DNA of 64,000 nt, from positions 496,001-560,000 of the forward strand of contig JACKLQ010000001.1 in the NCBI GenBank assembly GCA_024235835.1, read 5' to 3'. A program made the position numbers and the translations under genes. This DNA is from Thiobacillus sp. (GTDB lineage Bacteria; Pseudomonadota; Gammaproteobacteria; Burkholderiales; Thiobacillaceae). Each line of letters begins with the position of its first letter. The first letter of the stretch is position 1. The notes beneath the pieces are model-generated. The model saw nothing but the letters and a program-made list of their open reading frames with translations, did not search any database and was not told the DNA's origin. Of the stretch, positions 35,474 through 45,313 are shown in pieces.

Positions 35474-36631
35474 TCACGGCTTCAGGATGCTGGCTGGATC
35501 GAAGTCGGCCAGCACGGCGGTGCGCTTACTTTTGAGCAATCCATAGCCACCTCTCTGTATCACCCCGCCCCCCAGGCAGTTCTCCCCTTCGTACACCACC
35601 ACCGACTGCCCGGACGTGACCGCCCACTGGTCCTCGTCGAAGCGCAGCACCAGGCGGTTGGCCTCGATGGCCTCCACGGTGCAGGCTGCGTCCTGCTGCC
35701 TGTAGCGGGTCTTGGCGGTGTAGCGGCCGCCGGCCTTGGGGGGGGCCACCACCCAGGTGAGGTCCGCCGCTTCCAGGGTGGCGGACAGCAGCAGCGGGTG
35801 TTCGTGGCCCTGGACGACGATGAGCTGGTTCTTCTCCAGGTCCTTGCCCGCCACGAACCAGGGCACGCCCTCCTCCGCCCCTTTCACGCCGCCGATGCCC
35901 AGGCCCTGGCGCTGGCCCAGGGTGTAGTACATGAGGCCCTGGTGGCGGCCCAACACCCGGCCTTCGGGGGTGATCATCTCGCCGGGCTGGATGGGCATGT
36001 AGCGTTGCAGGAATTCCCGGAAGGGCCGCTCGCCGATGAAGCAGATGCCGGTGCTGTCCTTCTTCTCGGCCACGGGTAGTCCAGCCTCCCGGGCCAGTTC
36101 CCGCACCTGGGGCTTGGGCAGGTGGCCGATGGGGAACAGGGCGTGCTCGATCTGCCGCTGGTTCAGGCGGTAGAGGAAGTAGCTCTGGTCCTTGTTGGGG
36201 TCCACGCCCTTGAGCAAACGGCGGTTGGGGTAGGCCCCTTCCAGGCGGGCGTAATGGCCTGTGGCGATGTGGTCCGCCCCCAGGGTGAGGGCGTGGTCCA
36301 GGAAGGCCTTGAACTTGATCTCGGCGTTGCACAGCACATCCGGGTTGGGGGTGCGGCCCGCTTTGTATTCCTGCAGGAAATAGGCGAAGACCCGGTCCTG
36401 GTATTCCCTGCTGAAGTTGACCAGCTGCACCTCGATGCCCAGCACCTCGGCGACGGCCAGCACGTCCTTGTAGTCCTGGGCGATGGGGCAGTCTTCCTCC
36501 AGGTCGTCCGCCTCCCAGTTCTTCATGAACACGCCTACCACTTCATGGCCCTGCTGCTTGAGCAGCCAGGCGGTGACGGCGGAATCCACGCCGCCGGAGA
36601 GACCTACAACGATGCGGCGCATGGGGCTCAT
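35474..36631 (-). CDS. mnmA: tRNA-specific 2-thiouridylase
   Basis: A 385-residue enzyme making 2-thiouridine at position 34 of Lys/Glu/Gln tRNAs. It has the PP-loop [35 protein letters not shown], catalytic Cys in [20 protein letters not shown], and the second Cys in [21 protein letters not shown]. The start [10 protein letters not shown] is chosen by the usual length; a second ATG lies three codons in. MnmH (21178) acts on its product. Confidence 0.96.
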   Translation of the reverse strand: MSPMRRIVVGLSGGVDSAVTAWLLKQQGHEVVGVFMKNWEADDLEEDCPIAQDYKDVLAVAEVLGIEVQLVNFSREYQDRVFAYFLQEYKAGRTPNPDVLCNAEIKFKAFLDHALTLGADHIATGHYARLEGAYPNRRLLKGVDPNKDQSYFLYRLNQRQIEHALFPIGHLPKPQVRELAREAGLPVAEKKDSTGICFIGERPFREFLQRYMPIQPGEMITPEGRVLGRHQGLMYYTLGQRQGLGIGGVKGAEEGVPWFVAGKDLEKNQLIVVQGHEHPLLLSATLEAADLTWVVAPPKAGGRYTAKTRYRQQDAACTVEAIEANRLVLRFDEDQWAVTSGQSVVVYEGENCLGGGVIQRGGYGLLKSKRTAVLADFDPASILKP

Positions 36632-36704
36632 GGGCTTGCCTTGTCCCCATTGGAGCCAATACATCCAGATTGACTACCCTTGGTGGCGAGCGGCGGCAAA
36701 CCAC

Positions 36705-36802
36705 TCCCCCCTTTCTCAAAGGGGGAGTGAGGGGGATTTAGGGGCGCATGCTCCCAGGACAGGCTGTCAAATCCCCCCTGCCCCCCTTTACCAAAGGGGG
36801 GG
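36705..36802. repeat. Paired C/G-run hairpins (BIME-like) between mnmA and the NUDIX gene
   Basis: Two hairpins, CCCCCTTT-ctc-AAAGGGGG near 36706-36725 and CCCCCCTTT-acc-AAAGGGGGG at 36781-36801, are set head to head. Shared flanks (GGGGGATTT and AAATCCCCCC) make the whole unit an inverted repeat. This is the layout of bacterial interspersed mosaic elements. Confidence 0.65.
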
Positions 36803-36869
36803 AAAACCGGAGGGGCGGCTTCTGAGGGAGGAAATACCGGGCGGGCTGCTTTGCGGGGGTTCACCGGGT

Positions 36870-37358
36870 TTATTCCTCCTCACCGCCAGTAAAAACCTGT
36901 CCCTCTCCGAAGTCGATGAGCATTTCCAGCGGATATTCGCGGCCGGCCAGGTAGTCCTCCAGGCATTTGGACAGGAGGGGGCTGCGGTGGCGATGGGCGT
37001 TGGCCTGGATTTCCTCGGGCGTCATCCACACGGCCCGCAGGATGCCTTCGTCCAGGGGCGCCGTGGGGTCGAAGCCCAGGATGGTGCCGGTGAAGGCGAA
37101 GCGCATGTAGGTGTGCCCCTTGTCGGGATGGCGCCAGCGGTACACGCCCAGCAAGGCGGTGGGCTCGAAGTGGTGGGCGGTTTCCTCGAACACCTCCCGG
37201 CGCACGGCGTCCACCAGGGATTCGCCGTCCTCCAGGTGGCCGGCGGGCTGGTTGAAGCGCAGGCCTTCGTTGGTCTCCTCCTCCACCAGCAGGAATTTGC
37301 CGTCCTCCTCGATGACGGCGGCCACCACCACGTGGGGTTTCCACACGGTTTCACTCAT
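36870..37358 (-). CDS. NUDIX hydrolase, YmfB/NudJ-like
   Basis: A 162-residue enzyme with the NUDIX box [27 protein letters not shown]. The start [43 protein letters not shown] closely follows E. coli NudJ. NudJ hydrolyses thiamine pyrophosphate and nucleoside di- or triphosphates and lies beside mnmA there too. The ATG overlaps the rimO stop by four bases. Confidence 0.9.
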   Translation of the reverse strand: MSETVWKPHVVVAAVIEEDGKFLLVEEETNEGLRFNQPAGHLEDGESLVDAVRREVFEETAHHFEPTALLGVYRWRHPDKGHTYMRFAFTGTILGFDPTAPLDEGILRAVWMTPEEIQANAHRHRSPLLSKCLEDYLAGREYPLEMLIDFGEGQVFTGGEEE

Positions 37359-38668
37359 ACGGGCTTGCCCCACAGGTCGTAGTCGTCGGAGCGGGTGATC
37401 TTCACCTTCACGAAGTCGCCGGGTTGCAGGCCTTTGCCCTGGGCGATGTGCACCACGCCGTCGATCTCCGGGGCGTCGGCATGGGAACGGGCGATGGCAC
37501 GGCCTCCACCGACCTCATCCACCAACACGGTGGTTTCCGTGCCCACTCGGGCCTTCAGCCGGGCGGCGCTGATGTCCGCCTGCACGTCCATGAAGCGGGC
37601 CAGGCGGTCCTGCTGGATATCCTCGTCCACCGGGTCCGGCAGCTCGTTGGCCTTGGCGCCGTCCACGGGGGAATAGGCAAAGGCCCCCACCCGGTCCAGC
37701 TGGGCGGCTTCCAGAAAGTCCAGCAGCTCGTCGAAGTCTTCTTCCGTCTCGCCGGGGAAGCCCACGATGAAGGTGCTGCGGATGGCCAGGTCAGGGCAGA
37801 TCTCCCGCCACTTCTCGATGCGGCGCAGGACGTTCTCTGCGTGGGCCGGGCGCTTCATGGCCTTGAGGATACGGCGGCTGGCGTGCTGGAAAGGCACGTC
37901 CAGGTAGGGCAGCACCTTGCCTTCGGCCATCAATGGGATGACGTCGTCCACGCTGGGATAGGGGTAGACGTAATGCAGGCGCACCCAGATGCCCAGTTTG
38001 GCCAGTTCCTGCACCAGTTCAAGCATGCGGGTCTTCACGGGGCGGCCGTTGTAGAACCCGGTGCGATACTTCAAGTCCACGCCGTAAGCGCTTGTATCTT
38101 GTGAAATTACCAGGAGCTCCTTCACCCCCGCCTTCACCAGGGCCTCGGCCTCATTGAGCACGTCGCCGATGGGCCGGGACACCAGGTCGCCCCGCAGGCT
38201 GGGGATGATGCAGAACGTGCAGCGGTGGTTGCAGCCCTCGGAAATCTTCAGGTAGGCGTAGTGCCGGGGTGTGAGCTTGAGGCCGCCGGGGGGGATCAGG
38301 TCGGCGAAGGGGTCGTGGGGCTTGGGCAGGGCACCGTGGACGGCGGTCATGACCGCCTCGGTAGCATGGGGGCCGGTGACCGCCAGTACGCTGGGATGGG
38401 CGTCCTTGACCACGGATTCCCTGGCACCCAGGCAGCCGGTGACGATGACCTTGCCGTTCTCCCGCAGTGCCTCGCCGATGGCGTCCAGGCTCTCCTCCAC
38501 GGCGGCGTCGATGAAACCGCAGGTATTAACCACCACCAGGTCCGCGTCCTGGTAGGTGGGCACGATGAGGTAACCCTCTGCCCGGAGCTGAGTCAGGATG
38601 CGCTCGGAATCGTAGCTGTTTTTCGGGCAGCCCAGGCTGACGAAGCCGACTTTGGGAAGTGAACTCAT
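37355..38668 (-). CDS. rimO: Ribosomal protein S12 methylthiotransferase
   Basis: A 437-residue radical SAM methylthiotransferase. The N-terminal UPF0004 cluster starts at [19 protein letters not shown]; the radical SAM motif is [20 protein letters not shown] (CxxxCxxC). The [12 protein letters not shown] strand and a C-terminal TRAM domain follow. It modifies Asp of S12. ATGA overlaps link it to the upstream diiron protein gene and to the downstream NUDIX gene. Confidence 0.97.
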   Translation of the reverse strand: MSSLPKVGFVSLGCPKNSYDSERILTQLRAEGYLIVPTYQDADLVVVNTCGFIDAAVEESLDAIGEALRENGKVIVTGCLGARESVVKDAHPSVLAVTGPHATEAVMTAVHGALPKPHDPFADLIPPGGLKLTPRHYAYLKISEGCNHRCTFCIIPSLRGDLVSRPIGDVLNEAEALVKAGVKELLVISQDTSAYGVDLKYRTGFYNGRPVKTRMLELVQELAKLGIWVRLHYVYPYPSVDDVIPLMAEGKVLPYLDVPFQHASRRILKAMKRPAHAENVLRRIEKWREICPDLAIRSTFIVGFPGETEEDFDELLDFLEAAQLDRVGAFAYSPVDGAKANELPDPVDEDIQQDRLARFMDVQADISAARLKARVGTETTVLVDEVGGGRAIARSHADAPEIDGVVHIAQGKGLQPGDFVKVKITRSDDYDLWGKPV

Positions 38669-39447
38669 GTGGGTAGTTTGTAGTTGTCCTGGCTGAACAG
38701 GTCGATGCCGCAATGCAGGTCCTGAATCCAGTCCAGGAAGGCGCCGATGGCCTCGGGGCCCTTGAACCAGCGGCCGTGCTGGGGCACCAGCATGTCCACC
38801 TCCATGGTGCGCACCATGTTGGCCCAGAAGCGGCAGACCTTGTTGGACACCATGTAGCGGCGGTGGAAGCCTTCCATCCGGGGCACGTGGGCCAGGAACT
38901 GGGCCCTGGTGGTGATGGGCTCCAGGATGGCGTCATGGTGCACCAGGGAGGCGCCCAGGTCGCCGGAAAACAGAATCTTCGACCTGGTGTCGTAGAATTG
39001 GAAATTGCCCTCCGCATGGAGGAAGTGGGCCGGCACGGCCACGATCTTCGTGTCCCGCATGGAAATGACAGTGCCCTGGTCGGGTATACCCAGGATACGG
39101 CCCTCGGTGCGGTTGATCGTGCAGAAGTGGGGTACAAAGCGTTCCCACAGGGCCGAGATATACAGGGAACATTCGGTCGCAGTGAGCCACTTGCCGAGGG
39201 ATGCGACGATGTCCGGGTCCTGGTGGGAGGCGAAGATGTACTTCAGGTCCTTGAAGGGGAAGTACTTGTGCATGGCCATGAGGAGGGCGTTGTAGGTCAT
39301 GTTGCCCGCCGGATCGATCAAGGCCCCCTCCCCGTCCGAGACGATGAGGAACTGGTTGGCCTGCACCGCGGCACCGCCACTGTCGTCCACCAGATCGTTG
39401 AACATGAGGCAGACATGCTTGCCGTCGTTGTAAAGTTCAATGGCCAT
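38665..39447 (-). CDS. Oxygen-binding diiron (ODP) metallo-beta-lactamase-fold protein
   Basis: A 260-residue MBL-fold protein similar to the diiron domain of flavodiiron proteins, without the flavodoxin part. Candidate iron ligands lie in [40 protein letters not shown] and [11 protein letters not shown]. Related stand-alone domains bind oxygen as sensors in chemotaxis and signalling. Here it is translationally coupled (ATGA) to rimO, whose clusters are oxygen-sensitive. Confidence 0.85.
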   Translation of the reverse strand: MAIELYNDGKHVCLMFNDLVDDSGGAAVQANQFLIVSDGEGALIDPAGNMTYNALLMAMHKYFPFKDLKYIFASHQDPDIVASLGKWLTATECSLYISALWERFVPHFCTINRTEGRILGIPDQGTVISMRDTKIVAVPAHFLHAEGNFQFYDTRSKILFSGDLGASLVHHDAILEPITTRAQFLAHVPRMEGFHRRYMVSNKVCRFWANMVRTMEVDMLVPQHGRWFKGPEAIGAFLDWIQDLHCGIDLFSQDNYKLPT

Positions 39448-39473
39448 AACGACCTCCTCCTGATATTTCCGCC

Positions 39474-39692
39474 ATGTACATCATCGCCATCGGCTATGCC
39501 TACGTAATCCTGATGGTGACCCTAGTGGTCATCGCGGCCGGGGATTGGCTGAAGGGCCTGGCCATCGCCGTGTTCCTCGGCGTGCTGCCCTTGTGGGTGT
39601 TCGTGAAGGCCGTGCCCCGCCGACGTCTCCATGTAGGACTCCGCCAGGGTGCCCGCGCCCCAGACGGTGAGGACACCCAGGCCAATCAGTAG
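39474..39692 (+). CDS. Small membrane protein, 3' end overlapping the ZIP gene
   Basis: A 72-residue frame with two membrane segments (MYIIAIGYAYVILMVTLVVIAAGDWLKGLAIAVFLGVLPLWVFVKAVPRRR). This matches the pattern of short MYxxAIxxLYVxLMxA...YGLLPLxxxxRRR proteins common in betaproteobacteria, usually ending shortly after the RRR. The remaining 20 residues are read antisense through the ZIP gene's tail. The start lies 27 bases from the divergent diiron gene. Confidence 0.6.
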   Translation: MYIIAIGYAYVILMVTLVVIAAGDWLKGLAIAVFLGVLPLWVFVKAVPRRRLHVGLRQGARAPDGEDTQANQ

Positions 39693-40400
39693 CACCTGCT
39701 GGGCCGTGTGGGCCAGTTCCACCCGCTTGTGCAGGCCGGGGATCAGGTCCGCCACCGCCACGTAGATCATGCCCGAGGCGGCGATGGCCAGCATGTAGGG
39801 AAGGAACTCCTGCATGTCCGCCAACAGGAAGTAGCCGATCAGGGCTCCCGCCAGCATGGCCGCGCTGGAGAGCAGGTTCAGCATCAGGGCCTGGGTCTTG
39901 CCGTAGCCGGAATGGAGCAGGATGAGGAAGTCCCCCAGTTCCTGGGGCACCTCGTGGGCGGCGATGGCGAAGGCAGTCACCACCCCCAGCTTCACGTCCA
40001 CCAGGAAGGCGGCGGCGATCATCACCCCGTCCACGAAGTTGTGCACCGTGTCGCCCACGGTGATCATCAAGCCGGAGCGGCCATGGTCATGGCCGTGGGA
40101 TGGCGTGCCATGGGCCTCGCAATGCTCCGTGTGGCAATGGCGCCAGAGCACCAGTTTTTCCAGGATGAAGAAACCCAGTATGCCGACCAGCACCACGGCC
40201 CCCATGGTCTGGAAATTTCCGGCGTGCTCCACGGCATGGGGCAGGATTTCCAGGAATACCGCCCCCAGCAGGGCGCCGATGGCATAGCTCACCATCACCG
40301 GCACCCATTCCGCCCGCATCCTGAGGGCCACGCTGGCCAGCAGCACCGAAAGCAGGCCGCCCGCGGCACTGGCGAGGAGGATCATGGACAACAGGCTCAT
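39522..40400 (-). CDS. ZIP-family metal transporter
   Basis: A 292-residue inner-membrane protein starting MSLLSMILLASAAGGLLSVLLASVALR. It has a His-rich loop (WRHCHTEHCEAHGTPSHGHDHG) and the metal-site helices HNFVDGVMIAAAFLVD and AIAAHEVPQELGDF typical of ZIP zinc/iron importers. The last about 35 residues (GHGLHEHPQGQHAEEHGDGQALQPIPGRDDH) lie beyond the usual end and overlap the opposite-strand small membrane protein gene. Confidence 0.9.
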   Translation of the reverse strand: MSLLSMILLASAAGGLLSVLLASVALRMRAEWVPVMVSYAIGALLGAVFLEILPHAVEHAGNFQTMGAVVLVGILGFFILEKLVLWRHCHTEHCEAHGTPSHGHDHGRSGLMITVGDTVHNFVDGVMIAAAFLVDVKLGVVTAFAIAAHEVPQELGDFLILLHSGYGKTQALMLNLLSSAAMLAGALIGYFLLADMQEFLPYMLAIAASGMIYVAVADLIPGLHKRVELAHTAQQVLLIGLGVLTVWGAGTLAESYMETSAGHGLHEHPQGQHAEEHGDGQALQPIPGRDDH

Positions 40401-40435
40401 GGGGCGGCGGGGGAAATCTGTGGAAGGCCCGAATT

Positions 40436-41206
40436 CTACTGGTCTTGCAGCCAGATCAGGCTGGCCATGCGACCAGTATTTCGATCCCGGCGATAGGAAA
40501 AGAAGCGCTCCATGTCCTTGTAGGTGCACAGTCCGCCGCCATAGACCCGTTCCACTCCCACGGCGGCGAGACGGATGCGGGCCAGGGCGTAGATGTCAGC
40601 CAGCCACTTGCGCGGCGTCTCGTCCAGGGTGCCCGGCAGGGCGGGACGGAAGGCAATGCCCGCCAGGGCATGCTGGCTGACGAAGGCCTCCCGCACCTCG
40701 TCCCCCACCTCAAAGGTGTCGGGGCCGATGGCTGCCCCCAGCCAGGCCAGGATACGTTCCGGGGCCACCCCCATGGTCCGGACGGTTTCCTCCAGCACCC
40801 CGCCCGCAAGGCCCCGCCAGCCCGCATGGGCCGCCGCCACCACGGTGCCGGCCTCGTCGCAGAACAGCACCGGCAAGCAGTCGGCGGTCTGCACCACGCA
40901 GACCTGGCCGGGTTCCCGGGTCATGCAGGCGTCCGCCTCGGGGGTGATCTCCCCCATTTTGGAATGGGGGATGGGCAGCTCGAACACCCGGTTGCCGTGC
41001 ACCTGGTTCAGCCATAGCGGCTCGCTGGGCAACCCCTGCCTCAGCAGGCGGCGGTTCTCCGCCACCGCCCCCGGATCGTCGCCCACATGGGTGGCGGTGT
41101 TGAAGCTGTCATAGGGCGCCGAGCCGACGCCGCCGGCCCGGGTGGTCATCAGGGCGCGGACTTTGGCCGGCGCAGGCCAGTCGGGGAGTATCCAGTCAGG
41201 ATGCAT
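40436..41206 (-). CDS. pgeF: Polyphenol oxidase/purine nucleoside phosphorylase-like protein PgeF (YfiH)
   Basis: A 256-residue laccase-domain protein with the zinc-site residues in LNQVHGNRVFEL, QTADCLPVLFCDEAGTVVAAAHAGWRGLAGG. Members act on adenosine/purines, and E. coli YfiH was proposed to edit peptidoglycan precursors. The rluD-pgeF pair with an 11-base overlap is conserved in proteobacteria. Confidence 0.93.
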   Translation of the reverse strand: MHPDWILPDWPAPAKVRALMTTRAGGVGSAPYDSFNTATHVGDDPGAVAENRRLLRQGLPSEPLWLNQVHGNRVFELPIPHSKMGEITPEADACMTREPGQVCVVQTADCLPVLFCDEAGTVVAAAHAGWRGLAGGVLEETVRTMGVAPERILAWLGAAIGPDTFEVGDEVREAFVSQHALAGIAFRPALPGTLDETPRKWLADIYALARIRLAAVGVERVYGGGLCTYKDMERFFSYRRDRNTGRMASLIWLQDQ

Positions 41207-42143
41207 GGGGGTTCCTCAGGGATTCGATGAGTTCCTGGAAGTCGGCGGGGGGCGGAGCCTCCCATTCCATGGCCTCGCCGGTCCGGGGATGGGCCAGGCC
41301 CAGGCGCACGGCATGCAGGGCCTGGCGATGAAACGGGATCTGCCCCGCCCAGTTCCTGCCGCCATAGACCGAATCCCCCACCAGGGGGTGGCCGATATGG
41401 GCAAGGTGGACCCGGATCTGGTGGGTACGGCCCGTAGCCAGGCGGCATTCCACCCAGGCACATTGGCCGAACTGCTCCAGCACCGCCCAATGGGTCAGGG
41501 CCGGCTTGCCCGTGGGGCGGTCCTCGTCCACCACGGCCATCCTGGTGCGCTGGGTGGGATGGCGGCCGATGGGGGCCTCCACATCGCCGGCCTTGCGATC
41601 GAACACGCCCCGGGCCACGGCCCAGTACACCCGTTTCACCGTGCGGGCCTGGAGGTCCCGTACCAGCTGGGTCTGGGCCTCCAGGGTCTTGGCCACCACC
41701 ATGAGGCCCGAGGTGTCCTTGTCCAGGCGGTGGACGATGCCCGCCCGGGGCAATCCTGCCGCCTGGGGGGTATGGTGCAGCAGGGCGTTCAGCAGGGTGC
41801 CTTCCCAGTTGCCCGCGCCCGGATGGGTGACCAGGCCGGCGGGCTTGTTGATCACCAGGATGTCCCCATCCTCGTAGACGATGTCCAGGTCCATGGCCTC
41901 GGCCCGGTGACTGGTTTCTTCAGGAAGGAGTTCCGGCTCCACGGCCACGGCCTCGCCGCCCCAGACCTTCTGCTTTCGGCTGGCGGGGCCGTCGTTCACC
42001 CGTACCCGCCCGGCATCGATCCAGGCGGCCAGGCGGCTGCGGGAAAAATCGGGCAGCAGTTCCGCCAGGCTCTGGTCCAGGCGGCGACCGGCGTGTTCGG
42101 GGGGTATGGTCAGGCTGAGCGGTGCGGACAAGGGTTTGGACAT
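41196..42143 (-). CDS. rluD: 23S rRNA pseudouridine 1911/1915/1917 synthase
   Basis: A 315-residue pseudouridine synthase with an S4 domain (GRRLDQSLAELLPDFSRSRLAAWIDAGRVRVND) and the catalytic Asp in GIVHRLDKDTSGLMVVAKT. It modifies helix 69 of 23S rRNA. It diverges from bamD by 29 bases, the conserved arrangement. Confidence 0.96.
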   Translation of the reverse strand: MSKPLSAPLSLTIPPEHAGRRLDQSLAELLPDFSRSRLAAWIDAGRVRVNDGPASRKQKVWGGEAVAVEPELLPEETSHRAEAMDLDIVYEDGDILVINKPAGLVTHPGAGNWEGTLLNALLHHTPQAAGLPRAGIVHRLDKDTSGLMVVAKTLEAQTQLVRDLQARTVKRVYWAVARGVFDRKAGDVEAPIGRHPTQRTRMAVVDEDRPTGKPALTHWAVLEQFGQCAWVECRLATGRTHQIRVHLAHIGHPLVGDSVYGGRNWAGQIPFHRQALHAVRLGLAHPRTGEAMEWEAPPPADFQELIESLRNPHAS

Positions 42144-42172
42144 AAGGGCGCAGGTATAATCCGCGCGTCTTT

Positions 42173-43027
42173 ATGGGGATGAATATGCAGCGAATTCTAG
42201 CTTTGGCTTCGCCGAAACTGCGCCTTCGGCTTGTTTTCCTGATGCTTTTCGGTTTCCTGACGGGTTGCAGCCTGTTGCCGGACGAGATCGACGAGACCAA
42301 GAGCTGGTCCGCCTCCAAGCTGTATTACAGCGCCAAGGAAGCCTTGAACGAGGGCGATTACGAAAAGGCGGTGAAGCTCTATGAAAAGCTGGAAGCCCGC
42401 TACCCTTATGGGGCTTTTGCCCAGCAGGCCCAGCTGGAAGTGGCCTATGCCTACTACCGGGACAACGAGCCCCTCTCAGCCGTGGCCGCCTGCGAACGCT
42501 TCATCAAGCTCCATCCCCAGCACCCCAACGTGGACTACGCCTACTACCTGAAGGGCCTGGCCAATTTCGTGGAGGACCAGACCTTCCTGGCCCGCTTCAG
42601 CGACCAGGACATGAGCGAACGGGATCCCAAGGCGGCTCGGGAGGCCTTCGAGGCCTTCCGGGAACTGTCCATCCGCTTCCCCGAGAGCAAGTACACGCCA
42701 GACGCCGTCTCGCGCATGAAGTACCTGGTCAACGCCCTGGCGGCCCACGAGGTCCACGTGGGCCGCTACTACTACAAGCGCGGCGCCTACGTGGCCGCCG
42801 CCAACCGGGGCAAATACGTGCTGGAGCACTACCAGCAGTCCCCCGCCCTGGAGGAAGCCCTGGTGGTCATGGCCCGCAGCTACGAGCAGATGGGCCTGAC
42901 CGACCTCAAGGAAGACACCCTGCGGGTGATCAAGAAGAACTTCCCCGACAGCCCCTACCTCACCGGCAAGGACCTGAAGAAAGATCGCCCCTGGTGGCGG
43001 TTCTGGGAGATCCAGAGCCAGGACTAA
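42173..43027 (+). CDS. bamD: Outer-membrane assembly lipoprotein BamD
   Basis: A 284-residue TPR lipoprotein: signal LRLVFLMLFGFLTGCSLLPDEIDETKSWSASKLYYSAKEALNEGDYEKAVKLYEKLEARYPYG, with the lipobox LTGC. TPR pairs carry the conserved HPxNVDYAYYLKGL. It forms the BAM complex with BamA for beta-barrel insertion. The start may be ATG 42173 or 42185. Confidence 0.96.
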   Translation: MGMNMQRILALASPKLRLRLVFLMLFGFLTGCSLLPDEIDETKSWSASKLYYSAKEALNEGDYEKAVKLYEKLEARYPYGAFAQQAQLEVAYAYYRDNEPLSAVAACERFIKLHPQHPNVDYAYYLKGLANFVEDQTFLARFSDQDMSERDPKAAREAFEAFRELSIRFPESKYTPDAVSRMKYLVNALAAHEVHVGRYYYKRGAYVAAANRGKYVLEHYQQSPALEEALVVMARSYEQMGLTDLKEDTLRVIKKNFPDSPYLTGKDLKKDRPWWRFWEIQSQD

Positions 43028-43030
43028 GGG

Positions 43031-45220
43031 GTGGTTTCACACGCTCTTACAGCCACCCCCGACAGCAGCGTAGCCTGGCTGGAGGCCCTGGCAGGTAAGT
43101 TCCCCGACGATAAGTGGGAACTGCTGAACCAGGCCGTTGCCTGGCTGGAAGTGCACGGCGCAGAGTCCACGGCGGACACGGGGGCGCCCCTGGTGAGCCA
43201 CGCCCTGGGCACCGCCGCCATCCTGGCGGGCATGCAGTTCGACACCGAGACCCTGGCCGCCGCCCTGCTCTTCGGCCTGCCGGAAAAGGCCATCAAGCGG
43301 GAGACCCTGGCCCACCGTTTCGGCGCCCACCTGGCCGCCCTGGTGGAAAGTGCTACCAAGCTGGCGCGCATGGACCACCTGTTCACCGAGTTGCACGCCG
43401 AGGGCGGCCAGAGCGAGGCCCTGCGCCAGATGCTGCTGGCCATGACGGACGACATCCGCGTGGTGTTCATCAAGCTGGCGGAGCGCACCCAGGCCCTGCG
43501 GGAGCTGGCCCTGGGGGACCCGGAACTGCGCCGCAAGACCGCCAGCGAGGTGCGGGAGCTCTACGCCCCCCTGGCCAACCGCCTGGGGGTCTGGCAGCTG
43601 AAGTGGGAGCTGGAGGACCTGTCCTGCCGCTACCTGGAAACCGAGACCTACCGCCACATCGCCAAGCTCCTGGACGAACGCCGCCTGGACCGGGAGTGGT
43701 ACATCGAGCACGTGGTGAAGGTGCTGGGGGAGGCCCTGGCGGGCGACGGCCTGTCCGGCTATTCCATCACCGGCCGGCCCAAGCACATCTCCAGCATCCT
43801 GGCCAAGATGCGCAAGAAGCACCTGTCCTTCGACGAGGTGTACGACGTGCGCGCCGTGCGGGTGCTGGTGAAGGACGTGAAGGACTGCTTCCACGTACTG
43901 GGCCTGGTGCACAGCCTCTGGCAACCCATTCCCGGCCAGTTCGACGATTACATCTCCCGTCCCAAGGGCAACGGCTACAAGTCCCTGCACACCGCCGTGG
44001 TGGGTCCGGAGAACAAGGCCCTGGAAGTCCAGATCCGCACCTTCGACATGCACCAGGAGGCGGAGATGGGCGTGGCCGCCCACTGGCGTTACAAGGAAGG
44101 GGGCAAGGGCGGGGACAAGACCGGGGGACTGCAGGACAAAATCGCCTGGCTGCGCCAGCTGCTGGCCTGGCGCCAGGAGGTCGGGGACAGCTCCGATGAT
44201 GGAAGCAGCTCCGATCTGGCCCAGCACTTCAAGAACGAGCTGTTCCAGGACGAGGTCTTCGTGCTCACCCCCCAGGGCAAGGTCATCGCCCTGGCGGCGG
44301 GCGCCACGCCCCTGGATTTCGCTTACGCGGTGCATACGGAACTGGGCCACCGCTGCCGGGGCGCCAAGGTGGACGGCAGCCTGGTGTCCCTGGATACGCC
44401 CCTGGCCACGGGCCAGCGGGTGGAAATCCTCACCGTCAAGCAGGGAGGGCCCAGCCGGGACTGGCTCAACCCCCACCTGGGCGTACTCAAGACCGGCCGG
44501 GCCAAGGCCAAGGTGCGCCAGTGGTTCAAGCAGCAGGACCTGGACACCCACATCCAGGAAGGCCGCGCCCTGCTGGACAGGGAAATCCACCGCCTCAACC
44601 TAACCAACGTGAACCTGGAAAAGCTGGCGGTCCGGCTCAAGTTCGCCAAGCCAGAGGAACTCTTCGCCGCCCTGGGGCGGGGAGACGTGGGGGCTACCCA
44701 ACTGGACCGCACCCTCCAGGACGAATTTGTTCCGCCCCAGGAAAAGCCCCTGGTCACGGCTCCCAGGCGCAGAACCGAGGCCGCCGGCGTGCTGGTGGAA
44801 GGGGAACCGGGCCTGCTCACCCAGATGGCCGGCTGCTGCAAGCCTGCGCCGCCGGATGCCATCGTGGGTTACATCACCCAGGGCCACGGCGTCACGATCC
44901 ACCGGACTGACTGCCCCGTCATCCTGCACCTGCCGGATGAACGCCAGGGGCGCCTGCTGCAGGCCGACTGGGGCGACAAATCCGGCACCACCTTTGCCGT
45001 GGACATGGAAGTGGTGGCCCGGGACCGTTCTGGCCTGCTGAAGGACGTGACGGAGATACTGGCCCAGGAGAAAGTCAACGTGGTGAGGGTCAACACCGTT
45101 TCCCAACAGGAAACCGCCTTCATGGAGTTCACCCTGGAGGTGGCGGACGTAGCCCAGCTGACCCGTTGCCTTGCCCGTGTCGGCCATGTTCGCGGGGTGG
45201 AATTCACTCGCCGCAAATAG
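43031..45220 (+). CDS. relA: (p)ppGpp synthetase RelA
   Basis: A 729-residue RelA/SpoT protein. The hydrolase His-Asp is lost: the region reads ALLFGLPEKAIK where active hydrolases have LLHDVVED. So it is a synthetase-only RelA type. The synthetase core is GRPKHISSILAKMRKKHLSFDEVYDVRAVRVLV, then TGS (VFVLTPQGKVIALAAGATPLDFAYAVHTELGH), a zinc-finger-like CCKPAPPD and an ACT domain. The start is GTG, four bases after the bamD stop. It responds to uncharged tRNA on ribosomes. Confidence 0.96.
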   Translation: MVSHALTATPDSSVAWLEALAGKFPDDKWELLNQAVAWLEVHGAESTADTGAPLVSHALGTAAILAGMQFDTETLAAALLFGLPEKAIKRETLAHRFGAHLAALVESATKLARMDHLFTELHAEGGQSEALRQMLLAMTDDIRVVFIKLAERTQALRELALGDPELRRKTASEVRELYAPLANRLGVWQLKWELEDLSCRYLETETYRHIAKLLDERRLDREWYIEHVVKVLGEALAGDGLSGYSITGRPKHISSILAKMRKKHLSFDEVYDVRAVRVLVKDVKDCFHVLGLVHSLWQPIPGQFDDYISRPKGNGYKSLHTAVVGPENKALEVQIRTFDMHQEAEMGVAAHWRYKEGGKGGDKTGGLQDKIAWLRQLLAWRQEVGDSSDDGSSSDLAQHFKNELFQDEVFVLTPQGKVIALAAGATPLDFAYAVHTELGHRCRGAKVDGSLVSLDTPLATGQRVEILTVKQGGPSRDWLNPHLGVLKTGRAKAKVRQWFKQQDLDTHIQEGRALLDREIHRLNLTNVNLEKLAVRLKFAKPEELFAALGRGDVGATQLDRTLQDEFVPPQEKPLVTAPRRRTEAAGVLVEGEPGLLTQMAGCCKPAPPDAIVGYITQGHGVTIHRTDCPVILHLPDERQGRLLQADWGDKSGTTFAVDMEVVARDRSGLLKDVTEILAQEKVNVVRVNTVSQQETAFMEFTLEVADVAQLTRCLARVGHVRGVEFTRRK

Positions 45221-45313
45221 GACTGCGTCTATCCATATGTTGGAATATCAGGATATTCTTGTCACAAATCAACCGTTCAGGCGGTTTAAACCAGACACAT
45301 CAAGGAGAGAGAT

